This document shows, one piece after another, positions 21,357 through 34,035 of a stretch of DNA of 64,000 bases (position 1 is the stretch's first letter; each line of letters begins with the position of its first letter). Location: assembly GCA_028583605.1 (NCBI GenBank), contig CM053331.1:10958857-11022856 (forward strand), read 5' to 3'. The notes beneath the pieces are model-generated. The model saw only the letters and a program-made list of their open reading frames with translations. It was not told where the DNA came from and did no database searches. The position numbers and the translations under genes were made by a program. The DNA is from Dastarcus helophoroides (lineage: Eukaryota; Arthropoda; Insecta; Coleoptera; Bothrideridae).

Positions 21357-23144
21357 AAAACGACTACTAGAGATCCTTGCATAGAATAAAAAATTTTGAA
21401 CCAATGCCAAAATTTACAAAAATAAAAGTCGAATTTTAGTCTACGTTTTCTAGTTTATGTTTTCATTAAAACTCAAAATGTGTAACAATGTTTAAATATG
21501 GGGTTGGCTTCTTCTGAATTTTTTTTTTAGATTCAGATTTTTGTTTCAAAATATCTAGGTTGTTGCCTAGATTCCAATTTTAACACCTTCAGGACGTGTC
21601 GTACTATTTTACGCTTTGGTTTAACAAGGGGCGTTTTCAAGCCATAAGGAAATCAACTTTTTTTTTTCAAAATTTCGAAATTTTTCTAATTTTGTCTTTG
21701 TTTAAAGAACTTATTTTTAAAGTGATTTCTTATAAATTTAGATTTAGTTTTTTGGTTTAACAAGAGGTGTTTTCAAGCCATAAAGAAATCAACTTTATTT
21801 TCTTAAAATTTCAAAATTTTACTAATTTTGACTTTGCTTAAAAAACCTATTTTTAAAGTGATTTCTTATAAATCTAGATTTATTTTTTAAAATTTCGATG
21901 TTTTTTTTAAATTTTTGAAAAATTTTATTTCCATCTTTCTCTGACCCTCTCTATCTTGCTTAAATATTTTGGTTATTTTGAAAATTTTTAGCTACTGGAA
22001 GTCTGAACGCTTTTTAAAATTGTTACTTTTTTTGAAAATTTTGACTGATCGACCTTTTTTAATATTTTGACTTGGCAACAATTTGAAGAATTCCGCATTT
22101 TTGAAAATTTAGAATTTAAAAAAATAAATTTGAAAATTTATTTATATTTTTGGCTTTTTTATTGAAAACTGCAACTTTTTCGGAAACTATTTGTTCAAAT
22201 TTTGCACTTTTTCCAAATTGCCTATTTTTAAATGATGGCATTTTTTCAAAATTTCGCTTATTATGGGAATTTATATAAATTACTTCAAAAATTTCACCTA
22301 TCAAAATTTTTACCCATCTTTGAAATTTCCACGTTTCAAAATTTTGTCTTTTTCTGAAAATGTTATTAATTTTTACAATTTCGACTTCTGGCCTTATCAA
22401 GCAGTCTTAGCTTTATTTTTAAAAAATTTTAGTTTCTTCTCCAAATTTCATATTTTGTCTTAAAATTTCGGCTTTTTTGTGACTTTTGAAAATATTTTAA
22501 AATTTTGTAATAAATTTTTTTTCAAAAGGTCAAATTTTTTTATAAATAATTCTGCTTATTCTCGAAACGATTACTTTTTAACCTTATTTTTACTCCTTCC
22601 TGAAGAATTCAATTTTTATGAAAATCACGACTTTTGTTTTAAATTTCGACTTTCTGAAAACTGAATTTTTTTAAATCTTTATATTTGGAAAGTTCAACTA
22701 TTTTTTAATTTTGACTTTTTTTGTGAAAATTTCGATTGCAAATTTTCCCTTTTTTATCGAAATTGTGACCTATTTATAAATTAAATCAATTAAATAACAG
22801 AAATTGACATTTCAAAATTTTAACTTGAAAGTTCGCATTTTATCAATCTTTAGATCTTTTCTCAAACTTTTCACTTCAGATTTTTTACTTTCTCTCAAAC
22901 TTTTGAATTTTTTTGTAAATTTAATTTAAAAAAATTGAAGATTTCAAATTTTTATCTTTTTTTTTCAGAGTTGTTATCAAAATGTTTTTTTTTAAATATT
23001 GAGCCTTTTGAAAATTTAGACTGGAGCTTTTGGTTTTTTTTTGTACATTTTGGTATTGTCGAAATGAACTTTTTTGCAATTTTTGACATTTGACTTCTTC
23101 TAATTTCAACCTTTTTGTACATTATTAACATTTTTTTAGGAATG
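21357..23144. other. Degenerate AT-rich sequence, no gene seen
   Basis: Near-continuous variants of TTTGAAAATTTCGAC-like words on both strands, with no reliable period and no protein. Open frames here are phenylalanine/lysine/asparagine-rich products of composition. Confidence 0.6.
21615..21890 (+). repeat. Tandem duplication, about 135-base period
   Basis: TTTGGTTTAACAAG followed by GTTTTCAAGCCATAA and AAATCAACTTT starts at 21615 and again at 21750. Both end with AAGTGATTTCTTATAAAT. Confidence 0.85.
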
Positions 23145-23375
23145 TACAGGGTGTCCCATTTTCGGTACTTTTCGGGGGTGCTGGACCTATCAATAAAGAT
23201 AGAGTGTTGGGATTTTCACTTCAGTCTCAAATTTGTCATGACTGTCTTAGGCTGACTTTGAGAATCTTTACTTTTTGGACATTTAATCAAAAAGTAGGAC
23301 ACTAAAATCCTAGCACCCTATCTTTATTAATAGGTCCAATAGCCCCGAAAAGTGTCGAAAATGGGACACCCTGTA
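23145..23375. mobile_element. Palindromic MITE, Tc1/mariner type
   Basis: A 231-base unit with ends TACAGGGTGTCCCATTTTCG and its complement, so the TA at each edge serves as target duplication. The inverted match continues inward with a few differences for most of the element (AAAGATAGGGTGCTAGGATTTT-like words on both sides), making it a near-complete hairpin. The outer CAGGGTG is the same as the DD41D transposon at 43352..45585, but the rest of the TIR differs. Confidence 0.88.
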
Positions 23376-25454
23376 CCATTTTTTGGAAAGTTTAATGCTT
23401 CCAACATTTTAACATTTTTAAATTTTGTGATTTCAAAATGTCGAAGTTTTCACAATTTGTACTTTTTTTCAATATTTCTAAGGTTTTTCAAATTTTTAAC
23501 TAATTCTAAAAATTTTGACTTTTTATTAAAGATCACTTTTTTGAAGTATGTTTATATCAACGATTTCCCACTTTCTTTTCAAAATTTTGAATATTTCTTT
23601 TAAGAGTAGTGATTTTCTTAAAAGCTCAAATTTTCCATAAAAATTACTGTTTCAACATCATAGAGACTGAAGGTTAAAAATTTAAATTTTGAGCATTAAT
23701 AAGAACTAAAGTACTGTACAATAAGAAAATTAAAATTCCACTTTTAATTCCGTATTTTGTAATCTCCATTTTTAATTAGAAATCGACACTTTTAATTAAA
23801 ATGGGAATATGGGTGAAAAATTCCAGAAATAAAACCAAGTATCTAAATTTTAATAAGAAATTCCAAATTCAATTTTCGTTAAAAGTATCAATTTCAGTGT
23901 TAGATAAAATTCTAGCTAAAATTGGCTTTAGGAAAAAGAGTTTAGTTTAGACCAGAAGTTTTGAAAAGGAAAATTAATTGGAAGAAAATAAAAAGAAAAT
24001 GAATATAATATTAATTAATAAAAAATCTTAAAACAAACGTACGATTTCTAATGTCGAAATCTTTAGAAAAATGTTTAACAAACAAAAATCATATAGGCTA
24101 AAAATCTAAGTTTGAATTGGGAATTTTTCGAAAGATTTTATTAAAAGTTTTAGAAAAAAGTTTCCATTTTAACGTCATATTTTTGGAGTAACATAAATAA
24201 TTAATTGTGCCAAAAAATATTTTAAAAAAGTACCGAAATTTTAAGAAAAACTCAGTTTCAAGATTATAGATAAATAGGTCGAGCTTTAAAACTTTAACTT
24301 GGGAGTTCGAGGCAAAATCTTAGAATCAGACAAAATTTTGAGCAAGAAAAAAATGAAAAATCTAAAAAAGAACAAACGAAAGTTTTACGTATAATCTCAA
24401 GATATGGTCGACATTTTGAGAAGGAAAACGAATTTTTTAGATAGTTAAAAAATCTTTTAGTTGATCACTAAGAGAAAGCATAAAAATAACCGGGATATGA
24501 CAAAAAAAATTGCCCAAAACTTGGGACCATCAACTTACTTGTTAGCACTATAAATTCTTATTTGTCAAATGTAAATCTTCCTGATTTTGATAAAGACGCA
24601 AGAATCGGAATTATCATCTCGTAAAGAAGTGTTGGTATTTTTCGATAATTCTGATATTTGATAATCTACATTACCAGTCTAGTTTTGTGTCCTACTGTTT
24701 CTTTTAAATATTTCATTATTTTTAACTAATTTTATGAGAAAATATTTAGGAAGATATAATACGTAAATAACAAACCAAAATGTAAAAAACCTCGTTGAAG
24801 TGTCATAATTTAGCATAAAAATTTCATTTTTTTTGACACCTGGCTGACAGTCACTCTTTTCACTTTAAAGTGGATTATTTTGAAAAATATCCATCATCAT
24901 GTCATGAAGTGAACCGTGATTCCAGTCGCTTTCCAACCATGATACCAAAAGAACAGCTTCCATTAAAAAAAATGACCATGACGCCCTAAAATGACAAACA
25001 AAAAGCTATTCAGTCACGACAATTTTCAAGAAAAATGACTTTCTAAAAATTAAAATCGACCAGTTCGAGCCTTTTTGTCCAAATTTAGCCATATTAATTA
25101 TTATATTTCCATATTTTCATATTTTGCTTATAGTGTATAAAATTTAAAAGTCAAGTTAAAAACCATGTTATTTTTTTTTATTTTTGGATTTACCCAACTT
25201 TAGTAGTTATATTTTGTAAGTTTCCAGTAATCGTTAAATAAAGTTCGAGTTTAAAAACCATAAGCGCCAGACATATTTTTATATACGTGACATAAAACTT
25301 CTATATTTTCGCTGATGCCACAAAATATATTTCTGGCATACTTCCTATTATTGTACAGTGTAATTTCCGAGCAAATCGTATTTCCCGTAGAGATGCGCCA
25401 ACGTATATTTTATTGCACATGAATATCTCACGTTTACGATTATTTTCTTTTCAG
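23376..25454. other. AT-rich stretch, probable intron, no gene seen
   Basis: Degenerate AT-rich sequence up to about 24500, then more complex DNA. The last 20 bases form a pyrimidine-rich tract ending TTTTCTTTTCAG, the acceptor of the exon that follows. Confidence 0.5.
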
Positions 25455-25609
25455 GATGAATCTGGATTATCAAGAAAACGGCGTTGAAGCACTTTTAAAG
25501 ATTTCGCCGGTGCAAATTGAAGACGAAGCCACCTATAAGTGCGAAATCACATATCTTGAAGTTCGAGAAAACTGCGACGTCGTCCAAATCGTCAAACTAA
25601 TGACTCTGG
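25455..25609 (+). CDS. Internal exon of an immunoglobulin-superfamily protein
   Basis: A 155-base exon between TTTTCTTTTCAG and GTAAGT. The entering intron is phase 2 (the first base completes a codon) and the leaving one phase 1. The open frame reads MNLDYQENGVEALLKISP, then VQIEDEATYKCEITYLEV and RENCDVVQIVKLMTL. ALLKISPVQIEDEATYKCEI is the E-F strand signature of a V-type Ig domain: L.I..V...D.A.Y.C, with Cys the disulfide partner of a B-strand Cys that must lie in an upstream exon. A second Cys (RENC) sits in the F-G loop. Codon use and base composition are clearly coding compared with the flanks. It is likely part of an insect cell-surface adhesion or guidance receptor; a Sidestep-like family member is possible but I am not sure. 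No other exon of it is visible within the window. Confidence 0.82.
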
Positions 25610-28600
25610 GTAAGTCTCTTTTTTTATTTGGAAATTGCACTGCGTCGCTTAAGTTTAACAATCTTGTCAGGAAATAGAGGTTAACTGTTTCAAACATTAA
25701 CATGAAAGAGATTTCTTCCAAACATTTTCAGTTTAAAACTGTTTACATGAATAATTTGTACTTATTTTAAAAAGGGTATACCTATACTAGGTGGTAAATT
25801 AATTGAAGTTCCGTAAAACTGAACCAACATTTATTTATTCACGACCGGATTTTCTGAATATTATTGTTGCTGAAATTTGCTACCGTTTATATCTAAACAT
25901 AATTTAACTTAAACATATAACAATATAATTTTAATACCTACAGTGATAACTACACAATAGGAGAGATGCTTTTCGACGTTAAAAAAAACTGAAAGATTCT
26001 TGCATAATACTGTGAATGTAGACAAAAGTATGCTGCAGAATATGGACAATTTTGATGAGAAAGCAATATAATACATTATTCCTTTCAAAGCCCATGGTAA
26101 AGTGCATTTTATTTAAAAAAAAACAAAGTTTGTGTTTTCCGTGATTTCCAAAGACAATTTTTATGAAAAAGTGAAATAACAGTCTATTTTCTTAAGAACT
26201 TTAAGAATTAATTTAAGAAATACATTTGATGTGCATCTGTATAACTCAGTGAATCAAATCTTTGGGTCAGTATTAACTAAGGTAAGATTTTACTCTTTGA
26301 ATCTATGCCTCCTTCACCCCTGTCAAAAAATCACCTGTTTCACTTTTATTGAATATATTTCAATCACAACCCTGTGTACTTTAAGTCAAATGTGATATAG
26401 GAACATGTTGTTTAAATTACTTTTTAGGATTTCGTGGTGATAAAAGTCACTACTAAATCGCTGATGAATTTAAAAAATCACCTTACTATAATGGACGTTA
26501 ATCGACACGACTTGTCCATTGGTGCCAGAGATATATGCTGTAAACACAATATCTGCAATATTTCAGTAACGAAACTTTTTAGGGAATAAAAGCAACATCC
26601 GTGCAGTTGCTAGTTTGTTGTTGTGGTCTTCTCTTTGGCAGATGACGCGACATTGGGGCATTTCAGTGCAACGTTATATCCTGGTAACATCCGGACAGTC
26701 TCTCGTCCCAGTGAGCCGGAATCTGCGACCGGAACCCATCAATATTGTTTGATGTATTTACTGTCTGATCGCCGAAATACCCCTATCTGTCGAGATCCGT
26801 ATGCACCTTCACTTTTCATGGTTCAATACATCCCCCAGAGAAGTCAATCGCTTTCCATTGTCTTGTTGACGAACCGTTCCTATATCTGCTAGTCGAATGG
26901 GACTTGCGTATTCAGATTTGTTCGTCCCTAAGCAAATTTGTTAGGGTAATTGCAAATCGTGACGCTTTCAAGATAAAATTGGATATTGTCTCACATATAC
27001 GTGCTTCTGGTTGTTTTAGATATTCGAATTTCTGATTTAAAAAGTAATATATCGAAGAAACTTCACCAAATTGTTTCAATAGAAAAATGGTACATGGCCG
27101 ACTATTTTTTACAGAGTTAGACTTTTTTCTTAAATATTGACATTGGTTATTTCAAGTTATTAAATTTATTCAAAATTTTGATTTTTTGTTAATTTCTAAT
27201 TTTAACAAATTTTACTTTCTTGAAAAATTTGTTTTTTAAACATTATGGCTTTTTGAACATTTGCAGTTTTTAAATATTTCGACTCTTAACATTTTGAATT
27301 TTGAATTATTTATAATTTAGAAAAATATTAAACCAAAATTCACAAAATAATAGACACTTTAAATAGATAGATTTTGCAAAAAAGTCAAAATTGACATCAA
27401 AATTTAAAAGCTAAAAGGGCAAAATTTTGAATTTTTTATAAATTTTACTTTTCTTGAAGATATGCGTCTTTTTAAATTTGACCTATTTTAAGAATCTTGA
27501 CCTAATTACGATTTATTTTTGAAAATTCTATTTTAAAATTTCGACTTACAACTTAAAAGAAAGTCGACGTTTTGAGAAAATAGTGATACCTTTTTGAAAA
27601 AGCTCGACATTTTTGTAAAAAACTTTTTCAAGATAAAAATTGGTTTGAGATAAATCTGTGAATTTCTATGAAACTAAATTTTTAAAGCAAAATAGAAAAT
27701 TTTACGGCATAAATCGAAGTATAAAAGAAATTAAGAATAAAAGCTGAAATTTTAGGGAACTGGGTACTTTTTGAAAAATAAAATCAATTTTTTTTAACAA
27801 TTTCTTGGACAAAAATAATATTTTTATGAAAAATTTTTCTGAGAAAAAAATTGGTTTCAGATAAATCTATAAATGTCTATGAAATTAAATTTTTAAAGAG
27901 AAATAGAAAATTTTACGACATAAATCGAAGTATAAAAGAAATTAAGAATAAAAGCGGAAATTTTGGGGAAATGGACACTTTTAAAAAAATATATTTTTTA
28001 AGAATATCTTGGACAAAAATAACATTTTTATTAAATACTTTTTTATATAAAAATTGACAGAAACAGAAATAGAAAATTTTACGACATAAATTGAAGTATG
28101 AAAGGAATTAAGAATGGAAGCGGAAATTTTAGGAAAGTGGACCCTTTTTGAAAAAAGAATTAATTTTCTCTAAAATATACTGGACAAAAATGAAGCTTTT
28201 AAAAAAGACTTGAAATTTCCTGACGAAAACCGAAATATCTTTAAAAAAAATTTTAGTAAAAGCTTTTAGATTTAAAAAAAATATTTAAATTTTGAGAAAA
28301 CCTTAAAATCTTGTTTTCCACCTTTTTATTTGTTTTTTTTAATTTTATTTCTTTAAATGTTGAGTTTTTTATAAGTTTCGACTTTTTTTGAACAACTCTT
28401 TTCTAATTCAGACTTTTTTTAAATTTCGGCTTCCTTTAAAAACTATTTTACATGTTTCACTGTTGACGTCGTCATTATAAACTCTAAATTTATAAAAAAA
28501 ATTCCAGAACTATGAAAAAACTCTAAATTTGCTTTGACGTTCATTTTGATTTAGTCAATAATTTAGAAGCTTTTTATTATTTTGTTAAAAAAGGTTTACT

Positions 28601-28930
28601 TATTGTTCGTCTTTCTGAATGTTAATACTTGCATCATTTTCTTTCAATGATAATAAGACAAAACGTATTTTTGAGCAACATGGTACAAAAAAAATCGATG
28701 TTAAATCGCAGGTGCTCATAACGATTTTGTGAAGTAAGTACTGTAATGAGCGCCCAAGTGTTTTGTGTGTGTGAAATTATTCGAATTCCAAATTTGGCTT
28801 ATCTTTTAAAAATTTCAGAAGAATATTTATCTTTGATTTTCGGAGCTAATTTGTCAAACCTGTTAAGCTCGGAAATGAAGTTGTAATTTATCGTAATAAA
28901 TCAAATTTATAAATGTTTATTCAGTCTTAA

Positions 28931-28932
<2 letters not shown>
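25610..28932. other. Probable intron; no further exon seen
   Basis: Begins with the GTAAGT donor. A less AT-rich patch at 26590..26900 contains an 89-codon frame (26623..26892) with no recognisable domain. From 27000 to 28450 the DNA is degenerate AT-rich. I see no second Ig-type exon on either strand. Confidence 0.5.
27641..28150 (+). repeat. Imperfect tandem array, about 210-base unit, two and a half copies
   Basis: The block TGGTTT.AGATAAATCT...AATAGAAAATTTTACG.CATAAAT.GAAGTAT starts at 27641 and 27852. A third, shorter copy is recognisable from about 28060. The unit itself is made of the AT-rich pattern seen all over the window. Confidence 0.8.
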
Positions 28933-29029
<97 letters not shown>

Positions 29030-29117
29030 CTTCTCTCTCTTCTCTCTCTTCTCTGTCTTCTCTCTCTTCTCTCTCTTCTCTCTCTTCTCTCTCTTCTCTC
29101 TCTTCTCTCTCTTCTCT

Positions 29118-29208
<91 letters not shown>

Positions 29209-29232
29209 TCTCTCTTTTCTCTCTCTCTCTAT
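28933..29232. repeat. CT microsatellite with internal higher-order repeat
   Basis: About 300 bases of CT dinucleotides. The middle (about 29010..29125) is a regular array of TTCTCTCTC-type units 10 bases long, flanked by pure CT runs, so the tract has a second level of organisation. Confidence 0.97.
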
Positions 29233-30204
29233 CTTACTACGTTTGCGTTAACTTGTTCCTTTGTTTTGGTTTCCGAGTTTTATCATACCAAAACTCAATC
29301 AATCAAACTCAAACTAGTGTCGTAAAATAGACTAGAAAGATTGTTCAAATTCTTAGAAATTTTCTAAGCAGAATTTTTCCTTCTAAGGCTACATCTATTC
29401 CTAGGGCTACTAGTCCAATAGAAGGGACGTCTTCTAGCTCAGAAAGTGGCTAAGCTGGACTTAGCACAAAAAATTCAATTAAAAGAAACTGATAAAAAGT
29501 TCTTTTTTTTTTTATTAAAGCATTTCCCTAACGAGAGCTGATGTGATACTGTTCGTGCACCTACGTTAGTACTCCCCATATGACAACAGATCTATAAAGC
29601 TCTCTTTGGACCAGGTTGTCTTGTCTTATACTTTTGGGATTGAAGTAACCTACGAAGAAGAAACGGCGAATGAGGTAGCACTAGGTGAATACACCAAAAC
29701 AAGAACTAGGTAAAAGCTTATTATGGCTTATGCTCCTAGGATTTTAAGGTGTACGATGCCCACGTTTCTAGAACTTGCAGTACATCATCAATAAAACCTA
29801 AATATATATGTCTGCTCTCAGTGCCGCACTTTGTGGTGATGGGTATAAATTATTGTTTTGGATTCCGTGGGAACTCAGCTTCCAACAGCATAACACCAAA
29901 ATTGACCTTAAGGAAATGAAAATGTTTGTATGAAGTAGATTGGTTTTCTTTCTATTCTTTATTTTTCTTTTGTTTGTGAAACTGGTAGTTGCACCAGTCA
30001 GCTGTAGGGTTATTGCTCCTATAATAATTTTCTAACGACTTTCTCATTCATTTGTGTTTGCTCTGGAATTTTAAATTCCTTTCTTGTTTTGTACGCCCTT
30101 CAACCCCATATTAATCAAAATTAGGAACAAGCATTTTCTTATACTTCATAAAAAATTAATTAAATCATATAAGAGCGAAAAACCCTCACGAAAATTATCA
30201 GACA
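29233..30204. other. Non-coding stretch, no gene seen
   Basis: Moderately complex sequence at 29370..29900 without a reading frame or known motif. Confidence 0.45.
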
Positions 30205-31065
30205 ACTTAAAATTCAGATCGACTAAGGGAACAGCAGATACAGACGATTAATTGGGATCTCGAGATTTTTCTGAAATGGAGCAAGAACAATTTGGTCGAC
30301 TTCAACGCTTCAAAAACTCAGACCGCGGTTTTCTCTATGAAAACATCAAAGGATAATGCAAAAAACACACTAAAGGACGGTAAAATTTTTCCAATGGGAT
30401 CTAATCTATCTATCCTAGGAGTGAATGCGAGCACTAGCTTCTTTTGGGACGATCATGTGCATTCCATTGCCATATACGCCTCTCACAAGATAGGCTTTCT
30501 TTTTAGAGCTAAAAAGTACTTTACACCTTATTAGCTATCAACACACAAAGCTCAAGTTAGACCAACACTAGAATACTCTTCTTATCTTTGGAGTTTAGCC
30601 CCAAAACACACTTTAGCTCTCTTGGATTCAATTCAATGAAGAGCGATTCGCCTAATTGATGACGAAGGCCTAACCGATTCTCTCGAAACACTAGAGCACA
30701 GGCGTATGGTTGGTGACTTGTTTCTTTTCTACAAGTACTATCACGGAAGATGCTCGCTGGAACTAATAGGATTGATTCCCCCAAGGGCAAGGTTCTTGAG
30801 GCATACTAGACAGTAGGAGACAGCAAATGCCTGTGCGGTCCAGCTTGACACAGTGAGGACTTCTGCCTGTGGAGACTCTTTTTTCTGTAGAACTTCCAAG
30901 TTATGGAACTTGTTACCGAAAGAAATTTTTCCCAAAAATTAGAACCTATCCTTGTTTAAGAAGGCGGTTCATCGCCATCTATCCTTGTTTCCGCATCCTA
31001 CTCGCAGTGCTTTGAAAGCATAATGGGTTTACAATTTGCAAGTGGATTAAACTTTAAAAAAAAAT
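30205..31065 (+). mobile_element. Non-LTR retrotransposon, copy 2 of the 1..1915 family, 5'-truncated
   Basis: Begins at the part equivalent to about 1085 in copy 1, i.e. just after the catalytic palm. The 80-residue frame at 30292..30534 reads VDFNASKTQTAVFSMKTS and DGKIFPMGSNLSILGVNAST. Frame-shifted pieces that follow read RPTLEYSSYLW, SLETLEHRRMVGDL and an SLELIGL-type C terminus. It ends at an A tail near 31060. It is 5'-truncated, as is usual for LINEs, and inactive. Confidence 0.87.
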
Positions 31066-31768
31066 TACTTGCCTATTTATTTCATAGCAAACGTCATACA
31101 AATAGCACAATAAGTTTACATTGAAGAAAAATAGTTTTCTTTTTTTTGTCTACATTCACTTTAATTAGCACAAACAAGAGCATTTTTTAAAACTTTCGTA
31201 TTTCGTATTCGTTTCTATATGTCCAGGACTTGACCATATTTTTTTAAAACTAGTTTCATCGAAGTTTAGTACCTGACTATCCTGTAAAATTTCTTTATGA
31301 TGTTTCTTGTTTACGTCCCCATTCTTAATGTCTGGGGATCGAAAGACTGTTTCCTGCATCTCGCTAGAGGGCATACGGATCCAGGATCTCTACTAAGTAA
31401 AATTTTTCTAATCCAAATTAACCCTTAAATTAATTTTGAAAAGGATTCTTAAAGTGCAAATCAAACTGCAAACATCTTTTGAATGATGCCATTGCTTTAT
31501 CTTGCAAGTTTAACTTTGATAACTGAAATTTAAATAATTTTACAATTGTACGTGTTTATAAGGGCTTTTTTTGAATGTAAAATACCTTCGGTCTACAACC
31601 ACATGGTCCTGCCTGTCAAATTCCAGAGATTTGCTACAATCTCCGTTATCGATATTTATCAGCTCTTGTATTGCCCTAATTTACGAGAGCGGACTTTACA
31701 ATGTTCATTTAAAACCGATATTTGTACCTTTTTCGAGTTTAGTTCAAATATAACAACATAATTCGGAT
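31066..31768. other. Spacer, no gene seen
   Basis: AT-rich; overlapping 60-71 codon frames at 31546..31761 have no recognisable features. Confidence 0.45.
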
Positions 31769-32130
31769 GTTCTATTTAAAAAACCAAAATTGATTTGTAT
31801 TCTGGAAAGCTAAACACCCTGTATATAGCAAACATATTTGAAATAAATATTTAAGCGATTTCTATAATCTTATAAATCTAACATTTCTTATAGATATCTA
31901 TTATTTACGAAAAATCAAGATCATATTGGCGATCTATAACCATCAATATTTCGGAAACAATTAAATTTAGATATAGGTATGTTGCATAAAATATATGTGG
32001 AATTTTTGAGAAATTTCGAAAATAAAAAAATAATTGGGTTGTTCCATTTAAAAAACCAAAGTTGACTTTGATTCTGAAAAAACGTAGCACCCTGTATATC
32101 GCAAACTTATTTCAAATAAAAATTTAAGAG
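31769..32130 (+). repeat. Direct repeat, about 272-base spacing
   Basis: GTTCTATTTAAAAAACCAAA and the following CACCCTGTATAT.GCAAAC, ATTT.AAATAAA block starting at 31769 recur from 32041. The CACCCTGTA words resemble Tc1/mariner-type ends, but no matching opposite end is present. Confidence 0.7.
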
Positions 32131-33468
32131 ATATCTAGAAACTTTTTTAGTCAAATTTTTTTGTATCTATCATAATTCGAAAGATAAATGGGGGGTGCAT
32201 TTATAACCAAAGACCCTGTACATTAAAAACATGCTAATCGCATTACATCAGAATTGAGGAAAACATTTCGCAAACGCCTAAAAGCCACCCAAATTCTGTG
32301 CCAGATCTCTTAACATTATTCCCTCTAAAAAGTGTGGCAGAACTTGAAGAACTTGAAGAATTATTGGCAGATGATAAAAATGTAAATTATCTGGTACGCT
32401 AGTTTTTTTCCATACAAATATCAATTAAAGGAAACAGTATTTTTTCATGCTTCTTTATATCGTTCCATAAAATATGTAAATTAAAGCATTGTTGTGTAGT
32501 TGTCAGGTGGACACATAAAGAAAAAATTACCTTTTTACATAATTAAGATTCAATTATACGTCAATATAACAATTTTTAAATACAATTTTTCGCATTCGAC
32601 TTTTATTTAAAAACCAACATTTAAAATAGAATAAAATTGTTTTTCAAACACACTTTGACTCTTTAATATCAATATTGAACAAAAAGATTAAATATAGTAT
32701 TTGTTCTCAATCTATCCTTTTAATGACTCATCCTTCACATTCGCCTGGGATTACGAGCGTTAAAAAAGTTTGTTTAATGGGCTTAATCCATATATCGCCA
32801 AAATAAGCTTGTCAGTATCCGATGGAAAAGCAATCGCCAACGTTGTTAAAAATAAGCTGTTTCGCATTTTGCACGTAACGGATAGGCCTTCTTGTAAACG
32901 TAACCGAGTTGTAGTTTTTGTGCGAATTTCATCATCTGAAAGGTTGACACGCCAACGTGAAATCGCCCCAATGTGCAATGTAACTTATTGATAAATGTGT
33001 CAGCGGGTCTATTAGTCCGACAGCTTAGTTTCTTGCGAGCTGTTCTGCGGTCCCGTCGCTTAACGTCGAGTTGCAGCATCGCGACGCTGATTAATTGACG
33101 TCTTGCGGACCTCTGACCGCTACTTTACTCCATCCGTCATCTTATCAAGGCGGCGGTGGGCAGCTGGTAGCCACCAGCGGAATGCCGTGTGAAATTGAAT
33201 GATAGCACCTAGCGCCTGTTCGTCTGCCACTTCGTAAAATACCTGAGAAAGTGATGAGGGTGTCTGGTGACGCCAGAAATACCTTAAAGTCATTTCAGTG
33301 GGACTGTTTCCAAGTTGGTGGTCTCTAATGACATTCCACAAGAAATATCCTTTTTTCCTAATTTCATGATAGAAAACTACTATGCATAACCGAACTATAC
33401 AATATTTAAATATTTAAAAGATAAAATTAAATTCTTCTAAATTAAATTCTTCTAAATTTAATTAATAA
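32131..33468. other. Non-coding stretch containing a GC-richer island
   Basis: Between about 32830 and 33350 GC content is well above the neighbours. Three overlapping frames of 72-77 codons exist on both strands, including a reverse frame at 33120..33341 (LGNSPTEMTLRYFWRH...). None matches a family I know. It adjoins a solo LTR and may be a leftover of the same or another retroelement, or a host regulatory island. Confidence 0.35.
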
Positions 33469-34035
33469 TGTTGCGTGTTATCCAGAACTGAAAAGGGGTC
33501 ATGCAGATCAGATCTTCCATTTACAAGTAAATATGCACATATGCAGATGCTAAGGCTTAACATTTTCCACAAAGAGATCTACAATTTAACTTAAAAAAGT
33601 TCAAGTTAAGTTAAGCCTTACTCGTGAATCCTGCACCTTTCGAATTACATGTTTTATAGAGTGGCTCATCGAAAGAGTACTGCAGGGCACGACTGTCAGC
33701 AAAGGGTCAAATTTCGAAATCACAAGTTGGATAATTAAAACTTCGTGAATTGTAAACACTTTATTTTAAACTTATTTCGGAACACTACAATTATGGTTCA
33801 TTTAACTATCAGACTATCTAATTATCTGACTATCTGACTGACTTGAGGGAAAGACGACCGCGTATTTATACCGTTTCGGTTTCTAGAAGGGACCTTCGTA
33901 CATGTCGGACTCGCACTCGCGGAAACATCCAGAACGTTTATCTGCCGCTCGCCGCCGCTTCCCATTTACAAATGTTTCCAGATAGTTCCTTACACTACAC
34001 AATTACTAATACAAATTTTACAACACTTTCTTACA
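33469..34035 (-). mobile_element. Solo LTR, Gypsy-like, copy 1 (567 bp)
   Basis: On the reverse strand it starts TGTAAG and ends CGCAACA (TG...CA). The same four bases, ATAA, lie on both sides (33465..33468 and 34036..34039), the 4-base target duplication typical of Gypsy-like elements. It contains a TATAAATA box (reverse complement at 33863..33870) followed by a TCAGT-rich leader. Two further copies are at 49586..50158 and 55866..56206. No internal coding region adjoins, so it is the product of LTR-LTR recombination. Confidence 0.85.
33863..33870 (-). promoter_or_regulatory. TATA box of solo LTR copy 1
   Basis: TATAAATA on the reverse strand, followed by CGCGGTCGTCTTTCCCTCA as in the other LTR copies. 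Confidence 0.65.

Noticed and set aside
22116..23603. Several 60-94 codon Phe/Lys/Asn-rich frames
   Set aside because: Products of the degenerate AT-rich pattern, open on both strands and without any domain.
25455..25609. Assigning the Ig exon to the gene sidestep
   Set aside because: The F-strand sequence YKCEITYLEV differs from the YRCRVDF pattern I associate with that family, so only an Ig-superfamily call is kept.
26623..26892. Possible exon downstream of the Ig exon
   Set aside because: No Ig-type Cys/Trp pattern and no convincing acceptor/donor pair in frame. The composition is elevated but identity is unknown.
31769..32230. Mariner-type element from CACCCTGTA words
   Set aside because: Only same-orientation words occur; no inverted partner end and no transposase.
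33120..33341. Reverse 73-codon frame as a gene
   Set aside because: No motif and no start context. It overlaps open frames on the other strand, which suggests a GC-rich non-coding island.
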